64,000 nt of DNA from Vibrio sp. NTOU-M3. Lineage in GTDB: Bacteria; Pseudomonadota; Gammaproteobacteria; Enterobacterales; Vibrionaceae. A program made the translations under genes and the position numbers. Positions 47,852 through 58,824 of this stretch are shown here, piece by piece. Each line of letters starts with the position of its first letter. Positions within the stretch are counted from its first letter, which is position 1. The DNA lies in contig NZ_CP162100.1 in NCBI RefSeq assembly GCF_040869035.1, forward strand, positions 2,108,001-2,172,000, given 5' to 3'. The notes beneath the pieces were generated by a model that saw only the letters and a program-made list of their open reading frames with translations, did no database searches and was not told where the DNA came from.

Positions 47852-48666
47852 AAGCAATCGCCATTATCGGTGCAGGATGGTTAGGAAAGCCTCTAGCACA
47901 ATATCTCGACAGCATCGGACACAAAGTCTGGGTCACAAGCACCACTAAAAAAGGGGCTGATACATTAGCTCAAAGAGGCTTCAATGCGTTTGTTTGTGAT
48001 CTTAATGATGCCAAAGAGCTCGATACTCAACTCAAGCAATTAAACATCGAGATCATAATTGGCTGCTTCCCTCCTGGTTTTCGCAAAGGTTACGGAAAAC
48101 AATATGCGACGCAATGGCAAACACTTAGCCAAGCAGCGCAGAAAGCAAAGGTGAATAAACTGGTGATGGTCAGTTCAACCACGGTTTATCCATCCTCACC
48201 CACCGACATGGTAGAACCGTGCGCTTCTTTAGAAACAGCAAGGCATAATTCTCAGTTCAGCGAAAATGCAGTAACAATGCTTGAGGCTGAAGCCTCTGTC
48301 ATTCAAAGTGATGTTGAATATGCTATCGTGCGATGCAGTGGGCTTGTTGGTCCTAATCGCCATCCATCTAACTTTGTCAGCAAATTAAAACAAGTGAGCG
48401 ACGTAGCACCCGCCAATATGCTGCATCTGACCGATGCGATTGGAGCGGTAAGTTTTGCAGCCCTACAAATTAAAAATGAAATCGTTAATGCCACAACACC
48501 AAACACAGTGAATAAAGCTGAGTTTTACCAAGCTGCATTAGCGAGCGTTGATTCGACAGAGCCACTACCAAGCATTGTCTCTAAACCGGATAAACGCATC
48601 ATCGCCGACAAATTGATCGGCTTAGGTTATCGCTTTCATTTCCAACATGTGTTGGAGATTATCTAA
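47848..48666 (+). CDS. NAD(P)-binding epimerase/dehydrogenase-like protein
   Basis: 272 residues. A Rossmann fold begins at once with AIIGAGWLGKPLAQYL, and the segment VMVSSTTVYPSSPTDM resembles the catalytic SST...Y part of extended short-chain dehydrogenases. The ILLAR/YeeZ-type layout suggests a sugar-nucleotide or small-molecule epimerase-like protein of unknown substrate. It overlaps the LysR gene by ATGA and is followed 17 bases later by a YdcF-like gene, so the three probably form one transcript. Confidence 0.78.
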   Translation: MKAIAIIGAGWLGKPLAQYLDSIGHKVWVTSTTKKGADTLAQRGFNAFVCDLNDAKELDTQLKQLNIEIIIGCFPPGFRKGYGKQYATQWQTLSQAAQKAKVNKLVMVSSTTVYPSSPTDMVEPCASLETARHNSQFSENAVTMLEAEASVIQSDVEYAIVRCSGLVGPNRHPSNFVSKLKQVSDVAPANMLHLTDAIGAVSFAALQIKNEIVNATTPNTVNKAEFYQAALASVDSTEPLPSIVSKPDKRIIADKLIGLGYRFHFQHVLEII

Positions 48667-48683
48667 CCCTTTGAGGAGCAGTC

Positions 48684-49325
48684 ATGCGTCAGTACCTCTT
48701 TCGTCACATTGAAAACCTTTGGGACTACCTTCAAATGCATCAGCAAATCACCCCCGCTGATTGCTTATTTGTTTTATGCAGCAATGATTTACGCGTCGCG
48801 GAATACGCAGCCCAACTTTACACCAGTGGATTCGGGAAAAAGATCATTTTTTCAGGTGGCCTAGGCCGATTCACAGAGGGGGTATTTGAAAAATCAGAGG
48901 CAGAAACCTTCGCAGCCATTGCAAGAGATTGCGGTGTGCCGGCTGGCGATATAATCCTTGAGACTCAGTCATCCAATACGGGTGAAAATGTTACACTCAC
49001 CGCTCAAAAGCTTGCAGAGCAGCAACTTCACTTTGATTCTTTTCTACTGGTTCAAAAGCCATTTATGGAGCGCCGTGCTTACGCCACCTTCAAGCAGCAG
49101 TGGCCACATGGTGAGCCGAAAATACAGGTCACCTCACCAACAGCCCCATTCTTTGATTATCTAAGTGACGAGATGCATCTAGATATGGTGTTAACGGCTA
49201 TGCTGGGTGATTTTGAACGCATCAAAAGCTATCCAAAAATGGGATATCAAATTGAGCAAACGGTTCCAGATGATGTCGAGTCTTCATATCAATACATTCG
49301 ACAGAACTATCCCTGTGAAGCGTAA
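48684..49325 (+). CDS. YdcF/SanA-family (DUF218) protein
   Basis: 213 residues with no signal peptide. DUF218 motifs are CLFVLCSNDLRVAEYAAQLY, IIFSGGLGRFTEG, ILETQSSNTGENV and FLLVQKPFMERRAYATF. E. coli YdcF binds S-adenosylmethionine, but its reaction is not known. It is the last gene of the LysR-epimerase-YdcF run. AGGAG lies upstream of the start. Confidence 0.85.
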   Translation: MRQYLFRHIENLWDYLQMHQQITPADCLFVLCSNDLRVAEYAAQLYTSGFGKKIIFSGGLGRFTEGVFEKSEAETFAAIARDCGVPAGDIILETQSSNTGENVTLTAQKLAEQQLHFDSFLLVQKPFMERRAYATFKQQWPHGEPKIQVTSPTAPFFDYLSDEMHLDMVLTAMLGDFERIKSYPKMGYQIEQTVPDDVESSYQYIRQNYPCEA

Positions 49326-49415
49326 CGGCGTCATACAATAACTTGCTGCATAAAAGCTAAAATGCGGTGGAGAACCAACTTACTCTCACCGCAGTCAACA
49401 CAAAATGACAAATAA

Positions 49416-49446
49416 AAAAGCCGCTCACTTAACGTGAGCGGCTTTT
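49416..49446. terminator. Bidirectional terminator between the YdcF gene and serS
   Basis: AAAAGCCGCTCAC-TTAAC-GTGAGCGGCTTTT is a 13-base perfect stem with T- and A-runs on both sides, serving both convergent genes. Confidence 0.93.
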
Positions 49447-49468
49447 AGTTTATGCGTTATCTATTTCA

Positions 49469-50833
<1,365 letters not shown>

Positions 50834-50872
50834 TAAAATTTTTAACCGAATAAATGTATCCAAAAAAGGCGG

Positions 50873-52219
50873 TTATTCATAGCGCTTTTGTGGGCTTTTT
50901 GCGTCTAAATTAGCCAAGTAATCTAACTTCTCAGCAATTTTACTCTCAAGTCCACGATTTGTAGGATGGTAGTATTGTGTCCCTACCATTTCTGGCGGTA
51001 AATATTGCTCACCTGCCGCATAGGCACCAGGCTCATCATGAGCGTATCGATACTCCGCACCATAACCGAGATCTTTCATCAAGTTCGTTGGCGCATTACG
51101 CAAATGAGGCGGGACTTCATACTCTGGTTGGTTATGTGCATCTACAAGCGCTTGTTTCCAAGCGGTATATACCGCGTTGCTCTTCGGAGCACACGCTAAA
51201 TAGACGATGGCCTGCGCAATCGCTCGCTCGCCTTCTGCTGGGCCAACACGGGTAAAACAGTCCCACGCAGACAATGCAACTTGCATGGCGCGAGGATCCG
51301 CATTGCCCACATCCTCAGAAGCAATCGCAAGCAATCGACGCGCGATATACAGTGGATCGCAGCCCGCACTGATCATTCGCGCTGCCCAATACAGGGCTGC
51401 ATCAGGGTTTGACCCTCGAATAGACTTGTGAACTGCAGAGATCAAGTCGTACCAAATGTCCCCTTTGTTATCGAAGCGAGAAACCTTCTCCCCTGCAACT
51501 TCAGCGAGCAGAGGTAAGGTAATTTGCTTAATGCCCTGCTCATCTTCTTCTGCCATATCGTAGAGCAGTTCAAGATAGTTAAGCGACATTCGTGCATCAC
51601 CACTGACCAACTCCGCTAGACGATCCAATACATTATCAACAAAATTCACGGCAACATTTCCCAGTCCCCGCTCTTCATTTTCTATTGCTTGTTTCAAGGT
51701 TTGTTGGATATCGTCTTTCGCTAGAGACGTAAGTTTGTAAACACGCGCTCGTGACAGCAAAGCGTTGTTCAGCTCAAACGATGGGTTTTCTGTTGTCGCC
51801 CCAATAAACGTCACTGTCCCGTCTTCAATATGGGGTAAAAAAGCATCCTGTTGGGATTTATTAAAGCGATGCACCTCATCGACAAACAAGATGGTCCGGC
51901 GACCTGCCATTTTATTTTCCCGCGCTTTTTCGATAGCCGCGCGGATTTCTTTCACACCAGAAGTCACCGCCGACACTCGCTCTACTTCTGCATTGGCGTA
52001 ATTTGCTGCCACTTCAGCGAGCGTGGTTTTCCCTGTCCCCGGAGGTCCCCAGAGAATCATCGAATGCACGTGGCCTGCCTCTAACGCACGGCGCAATGGC
52101 TTACCAGGGCCCAAAATATGTTGCTGCCCAATATACTGCTCCAGTTTTTCTGGGCGCATTCTAGCAGCAAGGGGACGAAAATCTTCGTCCCCTGAAAAAT
52201 CAAACGCGTAGTTGCTCAC
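50873..52219 (-). CDS. rarA: Replication-associated recombination protein A
   Basis: 448 residues. AAA+ ATPase with Walker [10 protein letters not shown] at about 59, Walker [21 protein letters not shown] at about 111 and sensor [13 protein letters not shown] at about 137. The C-terminal helical domain ends with [12 protein letters not shown]. RarA (MgsA) acts at stalled replication forks. It begins six bases after lolA ends. Confidence 0.97.
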   Translation of the reverse strand: MSNYAFDFSGDEDFRPLAARMRPEKLEQYIGQQHILGPGKPLRRALEAGHVHSMILWGPPGTGKTTLAEVAANYANAEVERVSAVTSGVKEIRAAIEKARENKMAGRRTILFVDEVHRFNKSQQDAFLPHIEDGTVTFIGATTENPSFELNNALLSRARVYKLTSLAKDDIQQTLKQAIENEERGLGNVAVNFVDNVLDRLAELVSGDARMSLNYLELLYDMAEEDEQGIKQITLPLLAEVAGEKVSRFDNKGDIWYDLISAVHKSIRGSNPDAALYWAARMISAGCDPLYIARRLLAIASEDVGNADPRAMQVALSAWDCFTRVGPAEGERAIAQAIVYLACAPKSNAVYTAWKQALVDAHNQPEYEVPPHLRNAPTNLMKDLGYGAEYRYAHDEPGAYAAGEQYLPPEMVGTQYYHPTNRGLESKIAEKLDYLANLDAKSPQKRYE

Positions 52220-52225
52220 TGAGGA

Positions 52226-52822
52226 TTAGTTCCTTTGGTCATCAACTTCTACCCCCTGAGGGATAACAAAAGTAAATCGGTCTGCTTTTGGTTTTGTTAG
52301 CTTCATGTTCTCAAAATGGAACGCACTTTTCTGCCCATCTTGTTCCAAAACGGTGAAACCTTTTACCGCACCTTTGTTGTCAATTTCGAGATTAAACTGC
52401 CCTTGATTCGAGCCTTTTGCTGTTGGTGTTAACGTAAACACATCCCCTTTTTGCTCAACGTTGTAATTGCTCCAGTCGCTTGCACGGTTACGTGTGAGAA
52501 GAACAAATGGTGTCTGTTCAGTGGCTTGCTCTTGCCAGTAAATGCTGACTTGCTCAATAAACGGGCTGTAATACCACAGTGTTTTACCATCTGAGACCAA
52601 TACGTTTTCATCAGGCATTGTGGTTGTCCAACGGAATAAGCTTGGGCGAGCAATCTCTACTTTCCCTTCCCCTTCCATGACAACATCACCTTCAGGGCTG
52701 ACAACTTGTTGTGTAAAGTCGGCACTAAAACCTTCTGTCAGTTGTAAACGTTCACTTAACTCATCTTTTGGCGCTGCGGCCACAGATAAACTAACAAACA
52801 ACAAAGCGAAGAGTTTTTTCAT
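52226..52822 (-). CDS. lolA: Outer membrane lipoprotein carrier protein
   Basis: 198 residues. Signal peptide (about 1-17), then the LolA fold with [49 protein letters not shown] and the late [20 protein letters not shown]. It carries lipoproteins from LolCDE to LolB across the periplasm. The lolA-rarA-serS order is conserved. Confidence 0.97.
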   Translation of the reverse strand: MKKLFALLFVSLSVAAAPKDELSERLQLTEGFSADFTQQVVSPEGDVVMEGEGKVEIARPSLFRWTTTMPDENVLVSDGKTLWYYSPFIEQVSIYWQEQATEQTPFVLLTRNRASDWSNYNVEQKGDVFTLTPTAKGSNQGQFNLEIDNKGAVKGFTVLEQDGQKSAFHFENMKLTKPKADRFTFVIPQGVEVDDQRN

Positions 52823-52901
52823 TCAGGATACTCCGTTAGCCATCTCTTATGTAACGATGATGATGACTGATTAGAAAGATTCTATGTTCAAGTAACGTCA
52901 G

Positions 52902-53516
52902 TTATTTGCCACAGCACTGTTTAAACTTATTGCCGCTACCACAAGGACAAGCATCATTGCGCCCCACATCTTTATATGGGTTGACACTTTGAGATTGCAA
53001 CCCCATTTGCGCAGCGTCTGCTGCATGAGCCACTTCATTAATCATGAGATCAATCTGTTCAACCATACCTGCAAGGCAAGGGGGCTGTTCTACGCCTGCT
53101 TCTTTCATCTGTAACTGTGTTTGAGGTTCATCGATTGCGAGCATCATGGTGGTTAATAGCGCCTGTAACATCCGCAAGGTGCCATCTCCAACTTGTATTT
53201 CAAACCATTGCGCTTCGATTTGAGGCCACAAAGACATGAAACCTTCAGCTAAATCAGCAAGTGATTCAGTTTGCTGCTTCCCTTCAACCAAGTTCAAAAC
53301 TGAGTATTCGTTTCGTTTAAGCTGGTTGTATTGAAGGTTAATCTGTTCGACCACAAGTTCTTTCATAGATTCAGCATCATCACCAAATATCTCTTTTAGC
53401 CAACTTTCAGGATCAAGAGGTTTTGTTGCTAAGTTTGCCGCTAAGATAACTCCTTCGATAAATAGAGGAGACTCCTGATGTTGGCCTTCTGGTAAGCAGA
53501 TAATCTGATAACTCAT
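52902..53516 (-). CDS. UPF0149 family protein with SEC-C metal-binding tail
   Basis: 204 residues. A helical UPF0149-like body (about 20-160) ends in the SEC-C zinc motif GRNDACPCGSGNKFKQCC, which resembles the tail of SecA. Unlike the UPF0149 protein at 20893-21474, it has this tail. The function is unknown; YecA of this type has been linked to the ribosome or SecA. It stands alone, 80 bases upstream of lolA on the same strand. Confidence 0.82.
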   Translation of the reverse strand: MSYQIICLPEGQHQESPLFIEGVILAANLATKPLDPESWLKEIFGDDAESMKELVVEQINLQYNQLKRNEYSVLNLVEGKQQTESLADLAEGFMSLWPQIEAQWFEIQVGDGTLRMLQALLTTMMLAIDEPQTQLQMKEAGVEQPPCLAGMVEQIDLMINEVAHAADAAQMGLQSQSVNPYKDVGRNDACPCGSGNKFKQCCGK

Positions 53517-53668
53517 AGTGAACTTCTGTTATTTCTAAAATTATCGGCATTATACCTGTTACCCGCAAAGATACGAATGCCTACCTAACGCATAATTTTA
53601 TCTTTTAGTTTTGAATTTATATATTAATAAACATAATATAATTTCAACTAAACCAATGCGCTATTAAC

Positions 53669-54244
53669 ATGAATAAGAGATCAGGTTTTACTCTAATAGA
53701 ATTAGTTGTTGTGATTGTCATTTTAGCGATCTTAGCCGCCTTCATCATGCCTAAGCTCGTAAATTTTCAAAGAGATGCACATGCCAACCGAGCAAATACT
53801 GCATTTTTAAACTTTACTTCAGCAACCGTTCTATTTCATACAAAATGGTTAGTTGAAGGTGAGCCCGCAGTTACTCAGAGTGTCGATTATGGGCAAGAAG
53901 ATATTTATCCTTCCGCACAAGGTTTTCCCATTTCTGTGAATCAGCTTCCTCTTAACGATGGACAGGCCATTCGTGGCTCTGACTGCGTTGCATTGTGGCA
54001 AGCATTACTCAGCACTGACATCACTATTCGTTCTCAAACCACAACAGGTACGGTACTACCTTCCACTACTGACATTGTCAGTTGGTACACGAGCCAGAAT
54101 GAGTGCTACTACTATTACACCACTGGCTATTCAGCCGATGAAAATCTTCCTATTCTTTACTACTCCCCACTCACTGGTGAAACACGTATCACCAGCTCAC
54201 GAGCATCCTCTACACCACAAATGCCATTGACCTTCCCTGAGTAA
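53669..54244 (+). CDS. Orphan type IV prepilin / pseudopilin-like protein
   Basis: 191 residues. The class III leader MNKRSGFTLIELVVVIVILA has the prepilin peptidase cut between Gly and Phe, with Glu at position 5 of the mature protein. The globular part has a single pair of cysteines (SDCVALW and NECYYYYT) that could form the terminal disulfide loop. No secretion, MSHA or pilus assembly genes are adjacent, so any assembly machinery is elsewhere. The upstream 150 bases are very AT-rich. Confidence 0.82.
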   Translation: MNKRSGFTLIELVVVIVILAILAAFIMPKLVNFQRDAHANRANTAFLNFTSATVLFHTKWLVEGEPAVTQSVDYGQEDIYPSAQGFPISVNQLPLNDGQAIRGSDCVALWQALLSTDITIRSQTTTGTVLPSTTDIVSWYTSQNECYYYYTTGYSADENLPILYYSPLTGETRITSSRASSTPQMPLTFPE

Positions 54245-54250
54245 GCCGAA

Positions 54251-54284
54251 TACAATCTCGCCTTCATTTTTTAAGGCGATTGTA
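54251..54284 (+). promoter_or_regulatory. Hairpin that pairs with the dusC ribosome binding site
   Basis: TACAAT-CT-CGCCTT (54251-54264) pairs with AAGGCGATTGTA (54273-54284) as two 6-base helices around a two-base bulge. The AAGG of the dusC Shine-Dalgarno sits in the 3' strand and the ATG follows two bases later. The T-run is in the loop, not after the stem, so it is not a standard terminator for the prepilin gene. Confidence 0.55.
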
Positions 54285-54285
54285 T

Positions 54286-55245
54286 ATGCGAGTTGTTTTG
54301 GGCCCGATGGAGGGCGTGCTTGATCATTTAATGCGTGAGATCCTCACCAATATTAACGACTACGATCTCTGCGTGACGGAGTTCGTACGCGTAGTTGACC
54401 AAGTATTACCAGAGCACGTGTTCAAACGTCTTTGTCCCGAATTAGATCAAGGCTCACAGACGAAGTCCGGCGTACCTGTTCATATTCAATTGCTTGGCCA
54501 AGATCCGAAGTGGATGGCAGAAAATGCTGTTGTAGCGGAAAACCTTGGTGCCAAAGGTATTGACCTCAACTTTGGTTGCCCGGCTAAACTGGTCAATAAA
54601 AGCAAAGGTGGCGCTGCATTATTACAACATCCAGAGTTGATCTACCGAGTGGTAAAAGCGTGCCGAGAAGCCGTGTCAAAAGATATTCCAGTAACGGCTA
54701 AAATTCGCCTTGGTTGGGAAAACCCTGAAGACTGTTTTGAGATTGTCGATGCTATTCAAAGCGCAGGTGCAAATGAACTCACGGTTCATGCACGCACGAA
54801 GCAAGGCGGCTACAAAGCAAGTGAAATAAAGTGGGAATACATCAACCAAATTCGCGAGCGCTTCTCTATTCCGCTGATCGCAAATGGTGAGATTTGGAAC
54901 TATCAAGATGGCCAAGCATGTCGTGAGGTCACTGGTGTCGACTCGCTCATGGTATGTCGCGGCGCCTTTAATGTGCCGAACTTAGGTAATGTGGTAAAAC
55001 ACAACCACGCACCAATGCCTTGGTACGAGGTTGTTGAGCTATTACTTGAGTATTCTCGTTATGAGATGAAGGGTGATAAAGGACTTTACTATCCAAACCG
55101 AGTCAAACAATGGTTCTCGTACCTTCGTCAGCAATACCCTGAAGCTGCCGAGTTATTTAGAGAGATCCGTACCTTTAACAAGGCAGAGCCGATTGTAAAC
55201 CATATACAACGCTATCAAGCGCAACTGCTTCAAACTACAAATTAG
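54286..55245 (+). CDS. dusC: tRNA-dihydrouridine(16) synthase
   Basis: 319 residues. An FMN-binding TIM barrel of the Dus family: LGPMEGVLDHLMREIL, IDLNFGCPAKLVNKSKGGAAL with the catalytic cysteine, TAKIRLGW, ELTVHARTKQGGYK and IANGEIWN. It reduces uridine 16 in tRNA. The DusC type fits the length and the C-terminal QWFSYLRQQYPEA segment. I chose the ATG at 54286; a TTG at 54280 is in frame. Confidence 0.93.
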   Translation: MRVVLGPMEGVLDHLMREILTNINDYDLCVTEFVRVVDQVLPEHVFKRLCPELDQGSQTKSGVPVHIQLLGQDPKWMAENAVVAENLGAKGIDLNFGCPAKLVNKSKGGAALLQHPELIYRVVKACREAVSKDIPVTAKIRLGWENPEDCFEIVDAIQSAGANELTVHARTKQGGYKASEIKWEYINQIRERFSIPLIANGEIWNYQDGQACREVTGVDSLMVCRGAFNVPNLGNVVKHNHAPMPWYEVVELLLEYSRYEMKGDKGLYYPNRVKQWFSYLRQQYPEAAELFREIRTFNKAEPIVNHIQRYQAQLLQTTN

Positions 55246-55248
55246 ACG

Positions 55249-56706
55249 TTAAAAGACTAACTTGTCCTTACCTGTCTCTTTTGCCTGATAGAGTTTATTG
55301 TCTGCGGCTTTGAACATGCCTTCGAAGTCGCAGTTACCGTTTTTAACAACGTCGACGCCACCAGAAACCGTAAACCCACCTTCCACAACTTTATATGAGT
55401 GTTGGCATATTTCATTCTTGATGCGTTCGATGATTCGGTGCATTTTTTGGACGTTGCTACATGTCAGGTAAATCACAAATTCTTCACCACCAAAGCGCGC
55501 CGCTGCGTCACAGTCGCGAATATTGCATTCGATTTGATCCGCCATGTAACAAATCACGTTATCACCGACATCGTGGCCATAGGTATCGTTAATCGACTTA
55601 AAGTTATCGATATCAAAAACAGCAAGCATGACATTGTCTTTATGGATCGTATTACTTAAAAACTCTTCCATACCTCGACGGTTGAGAAGCCCCGTCATCG
55701 GATCCTTGGCAGCCAAGTCTTTCAAATAAACACGCTCTGCATGGCCATTGACATAGGCCAACACAATCACTGAAAGCACATAAATAAACCCAGCAACCAC
55801 TAAACTGTATCTTTCAAAAACGAAAAAGTTTCCGATCTCATTTTCCCAGTCTAATTGGTACAAAAGCGCATGAGACGACATCACACCATCGATGGTGATA
55901 GGCTCAAATCGAACACTATTTTTAGGAATAGACTCGGTGTTCAAATCAATCAGGCGGATCTCATTTGCAAGTTTGCCTTCATTGCCAATCAGTTTTGGCA
56001 ACACTAAATCGAGGGAAATCATACCTTGCAGCAGAGAGTCACGATATACAGACATTGAAAGGCTCACAATCATCTTATCAACAATGAGCGCTCTTCCAGG
56101 GCCTGTCATCGTGATTTTATCCCGATGTTGAGCCGTCTGTTGCCAGTATGGCCGTGCTTTAATTGTATTGAGTAGTTCTAACGATATGTTGCGGGCCAGT
56201 GTATCTGGAGAAGAGATAATATATCCCTCAGTATCCACGTAGTGAATACCGTAAATAAAACTATCTACATCGTGCAAAAAAGAGAGTATTGGAGCTAAAG
56301 AAATTTGCTGTGTTACACGCTGATATAGCGCACTAGCTGGCGTACATAAGTTTGCATTGCCAACCACCATATAACTTAGATCGACTTGTGGCAGATCAAG
56401 ATGTGCACCGTCACTTAAAAGAAGCGCATCAATTGGCCACATCTGACATAAATCATTATTCACTCGGCTATTGTGCTCTAGCATCATATCCGAGCCTGCT
56501 TTGTGATAATTACTGAAACTGTAATCTAAAGCAGTCAGAATTTTGGTCGAACGTTCTAGCGATCGAGCAATTCGTGCGTACTCATCATCAATATCGCGAT
56601 TTACAGCATCGTAGTAGTTTTTTACTGTCAACGCCAAAACGATAAGAGATAACAAGGCTGGGACAAGAAATACGAATTTAAGACTAAAGTGTCTCTTTTC
56701 ACTCAT
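55249..56706 (-). CDS. Diguanylate cyclase with periplasmic Cache-type sensor
   Basis: 485 residues. Two membrane segments (about 9-27 and 300-318) enclose a periplasmic sensor domain of PDC/Cache type (with SFIYGIHYVDTEGYIISSP). The C-terminal GGDEF domain has DPMTGLLNRRG, FDIDNFKSINDTYGHDVGD and the active site GGEEF at 406-410. The inhibitory I-site RxxD is present at 397-400, so product feedback is expected. It makes cyclic di-GMP. It ends four bases from convergent dusC. The ligand is unknown. Confidence 0.93.
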   Translation of the reverse strand: MSEKRHFSLKFVFLVPALLSLIVLALTVKNYYDAVNRDIDDEYARIARSLERSTKILTALDYSFSNYHKAGSDMMLEHNSRVNNDLCQMWPIDALLLSDGAHLDLPQVDLSYMVVGNANLCTPASALYQRVTQQISLAPILSFLHDVDSFIYGIHYVDTEGYIISSPDTLARNISLELLNTIKARPYWQQTAQHRDKITMTGPGRALIVDKMIVSLSMSVYRDSLLQGMISLDLVLPKLIGNEGKLANEIRLIDLNTESIPKNSVRFEPITIDGVMSSHALLYQLDWENEIGNFFVFERYSLVVAGFIYVLSVIVLAYVNGHAERVYLKDLAAKDPMTGLLNRRGMEEFLSNTIHKDNVMLAVFDIDNFKSINDTYGHDVGDNVICYMADQIECNIRDCDAAARFGGEEFVIYLTCSNVQKMHRIIERIKNEICQHSYKVVEGGFTVSGGVDVVKNGNCDFEGMFKAADNKLYQAKETGKDKLVF

Positions 56707-57177
56707 TAAGCGCTCTCAATCTAAGCCAACGGAACCAAAAGTCGTTGATCTGGTTGTGGTCAAATCTAACTACATGCAAATATTTAATGCTATTATCACT
56801 TTTTTTAATGTTGACGTGTTAAGCAAGGGTCATAAACGTCAGCTGAACGTCAATTATAGTGACAGAGATTCCACTTCTCGTAGGAAGAGGATGACTTTTT
56901 AAAATATTACTAATCCTTATTTAATATTAATTAATGCTTTGGAGTTACACTTAAGAACAACTAAAGATAGCAAATCGTTTGCTTATGAGCGTTTTTTCTG
57001 CCTGTTTTTTATTCAATTTACACAACGCTTACCAAACAACATGAATTCACCATATTGCAGCTAATTCAATTGGGTAAGCATAAAATACCAACCAGAGTTC
57101 CATAAGGTACAACCTTATAGATCGACTCTTATCTTCCTGCTAAAATTTTGCCCCCATTTCTGCACCCTGAGATCGAT
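56707..57177. other. Gene-free stretch between the diguanylate cyclase and rlmA genes
   Basis: No gene was seen in these 471 bases. It is AT-rich. Notable sequence: ATAAGG-TACAA-CCTTAT at 57102-57118, a short inverted repeat 60 bases before rlmA. A single promoter for each divergent gene is expected here but was not placed with confidence. Confidence 0.4.
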
Positions 57178-57996
57178 ATGAGTTACCAGTGCCCACTTTG
57201 CCACCAAGCGCTTTGTCAGACTGACAAAACGTTTCAATGTGACAATAACCATCATTTTGATTTGGCAAAAGAAGGTTACGTCAACCTGATGCCAGCACAT
57301 CACAAACGTTCAAAAGATCCGGGTGACAATAAAGAAATGATGCAAGCAAGACGTCGATTCCTTGAGCGTAACCACTACCACCCTATGCGAGAGCGCGTAG
57401 CGCAAATATGCGCTCAATATCTCGAAGGCACATCACACACACTGTTAGACATTGGTTGTGGTGAAGGTTATTACACCGACGAAGTCGCTCGCGTATTAAC
57501 CACAAAAAGCGAACAGTCGATGACCTATGGTCTCGATATTTCCAAAGTTGCCATTCGTTATGCGGCAAAACGTTACCCTTCTTGCCACTTTAGCGTCGCA
57601 TCAAGCCATCGATTACCGTTTGAAGATCAATCGCTTGATGCCATCTTACGCATCTATGCCCCATGTAAGGCAGAAGAGCTTCACCGTTGCGTTAGAAACA
57701 ATGGTGTGGTGATCACCGTTTCGCCTGCTGGCCGTCACCTGTATCAGTTACGTGAGCACATTTATCAAGACGTGCGTCTACACGATGAACAGCCTGAATC
57801 CATTGATGGTTTTGTTTTAGAACATGAAGAGAAACTGAGCTATACCATGCAACTTAAAGATGGGGATGCGTTCGATTTATTACAAATGACCCCATTCGCC
57901 TGGAAAGCCACCGATGAGTTACGCGAACAGTTAAAACAACCTGACTTGTTTGAGTGCGAAACAGACTTTATGCTGAGAGTCTACCGCAAGCAATAA
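57178..57996 (+). CDS. rlmA: 23S rRNA (guanine-745-N1) methyltransferase
   Basis: 272 residues. An N-terminal zinc finger uses Cys5, Cys8, Cys21 and His25 (YQCPLCHQAL...FQCDNNHHFD). The characteristic EGYVNLMPAHHKRSKDPGDNKEMMQARRRFL follows. The SAM-binding motif LLDIGCGEGYYTDEVA is at about 90. It methylates G745 of 23S rRNA. The ATG at 57178 matches the family start; upstream in-frame starts were rejected. Confidence 0.95.
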   Translation: MSYQCPLCHQALCQTDKTFQCDNNHHFDLAKEGYVNLMPAHHKRSKDPGDNKEMMQARRRFLERNHYHPMRERVAQICAQYLEGTSHTLLDIGCGEGYYTDEVARVLTTKSEQSMTYGLDISKVAIRYAAKRYPSCHFSVASSHRLPFEDQSLDAILRIYAPCKAEELHRCVRNNGVVITVSPAGRHLYQLREHIYQDVRLHDEQPESIDGFVLEHEEKLSYTMQLKDGDAFDLLQMTPFAWKATDELREQLKQPDLFECETDFMLRVYRKQ

Positions 57997-58020
57997 CCAC
58001 TCACGACGAAATGGAGGGAG

Positions 58021-58707
58021 ATGGTGAATCATCAGACAACACTATTAGGCGTTTTTATTGGGCAAGTAAAACAGCAGTTTGGTATGGAAACTGCGATAGC
58101 AAAACGTCCGGTTGAACAAGCACTATACCTTTCGACGACTGGCTTAGAAGGTGATCAATGTGCCGATCACAAACACCATGGTGGTCCCGAACGAGCACTC
58201 CATCAGTATCCCGTTGAACACTACGCTTATTGGCAACAAAAGTACCGTTCTGAGCATATCTGGCAAGCACCAGGCATGGGAGAAAACATCAGTACTAAGG
58301 GGATGACTGAAGAGACAGTTTGTCTAGGCGATCGTTACCAATGGGGTGAAGCGGTCATTGAAGTCAGCCAACCTCGTTCTCCCTGCTATAAACTAAGTAA
58401 GCGCTGGGGAGTTGAACAGTTTTCTGTGGATATGCAAGACATTAGCCGCTGTGGCTGGCTCTTTCGTGTTATTCAACCCGGATTAGTTAGTGTGAACGAC
58501 CCATTAATACTGGTTGAGCGTGTCGAGAATGCGATGACGATCCGTGAAGTTTGTGATTACTTTTTCACGACACCACTTGAACGCTCAGGCTTGCTCAAGT
58601 TACAGCATCAAGAACGCCTTTCAAATAGCTGGATGGAGAAAGTCAAACGACGGTTAGAGACTGGTGACGTCGAAAATTGGAACTTTCGCCTATTAGGTCA
58701 TGCCTAA
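58021..58707 (+). CDS. MOSC-domain molybdenum cofactor protein, YiiM-like
   Basis: 228 residues, close to the 224 of E. coli YiiM. It has the MOSC pattern LSTTGLEGDQCADHKHHGGPERALHQYP, followed by GENISTKGMTEETVCLGDRYQWG and the molybdenum-ligating cysteine in VSQPRSPCYKLSKRWG. YiiM reduces N-hydroxylated base analogues using Moco. It starts 24 bases after rlmA with GGAGGGAG upstream, so the two are probably cotranscribed. Confidence 0.88.
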   Translation: MVNHQTTLLGVFIGQVKQQFGMETAIAKRPVEQALYLSTTGLEGDQCADHKHHGGPERALHQYPVEHYAYWQQKYRSEHIWQAPGMGENISTKGMTEETVCLGDRYQWGEAVIEVSQPRSPCYKLSKRWGVEQFSVDMQDISRCGWLFRVIQPGLVSVNDPLILVERVENAMTIREVCDYFFTTPLERSGLLKLQHQERLSNSWMEKVKRRLETGDVENWNFRLLGHA

Positions 58708-58824
58708 ACTGAATAGAAAGTGCTTACCTGTGGGCCATTATCAGGTTCGCACTTTCCGTTTTACGCCGCGAACTGCTACTCTCAACCTCATACTTCCGAC
58801 TCTCCAACCAAGGAGGCTTTCTTC

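Noticed and set aside
57102..57118. Short inverted repeat ATAAGG...CCTTAT before rlmA
   Set aside because: Six-base arms in AT-rich DNA are expected by chance and no T-run follows.
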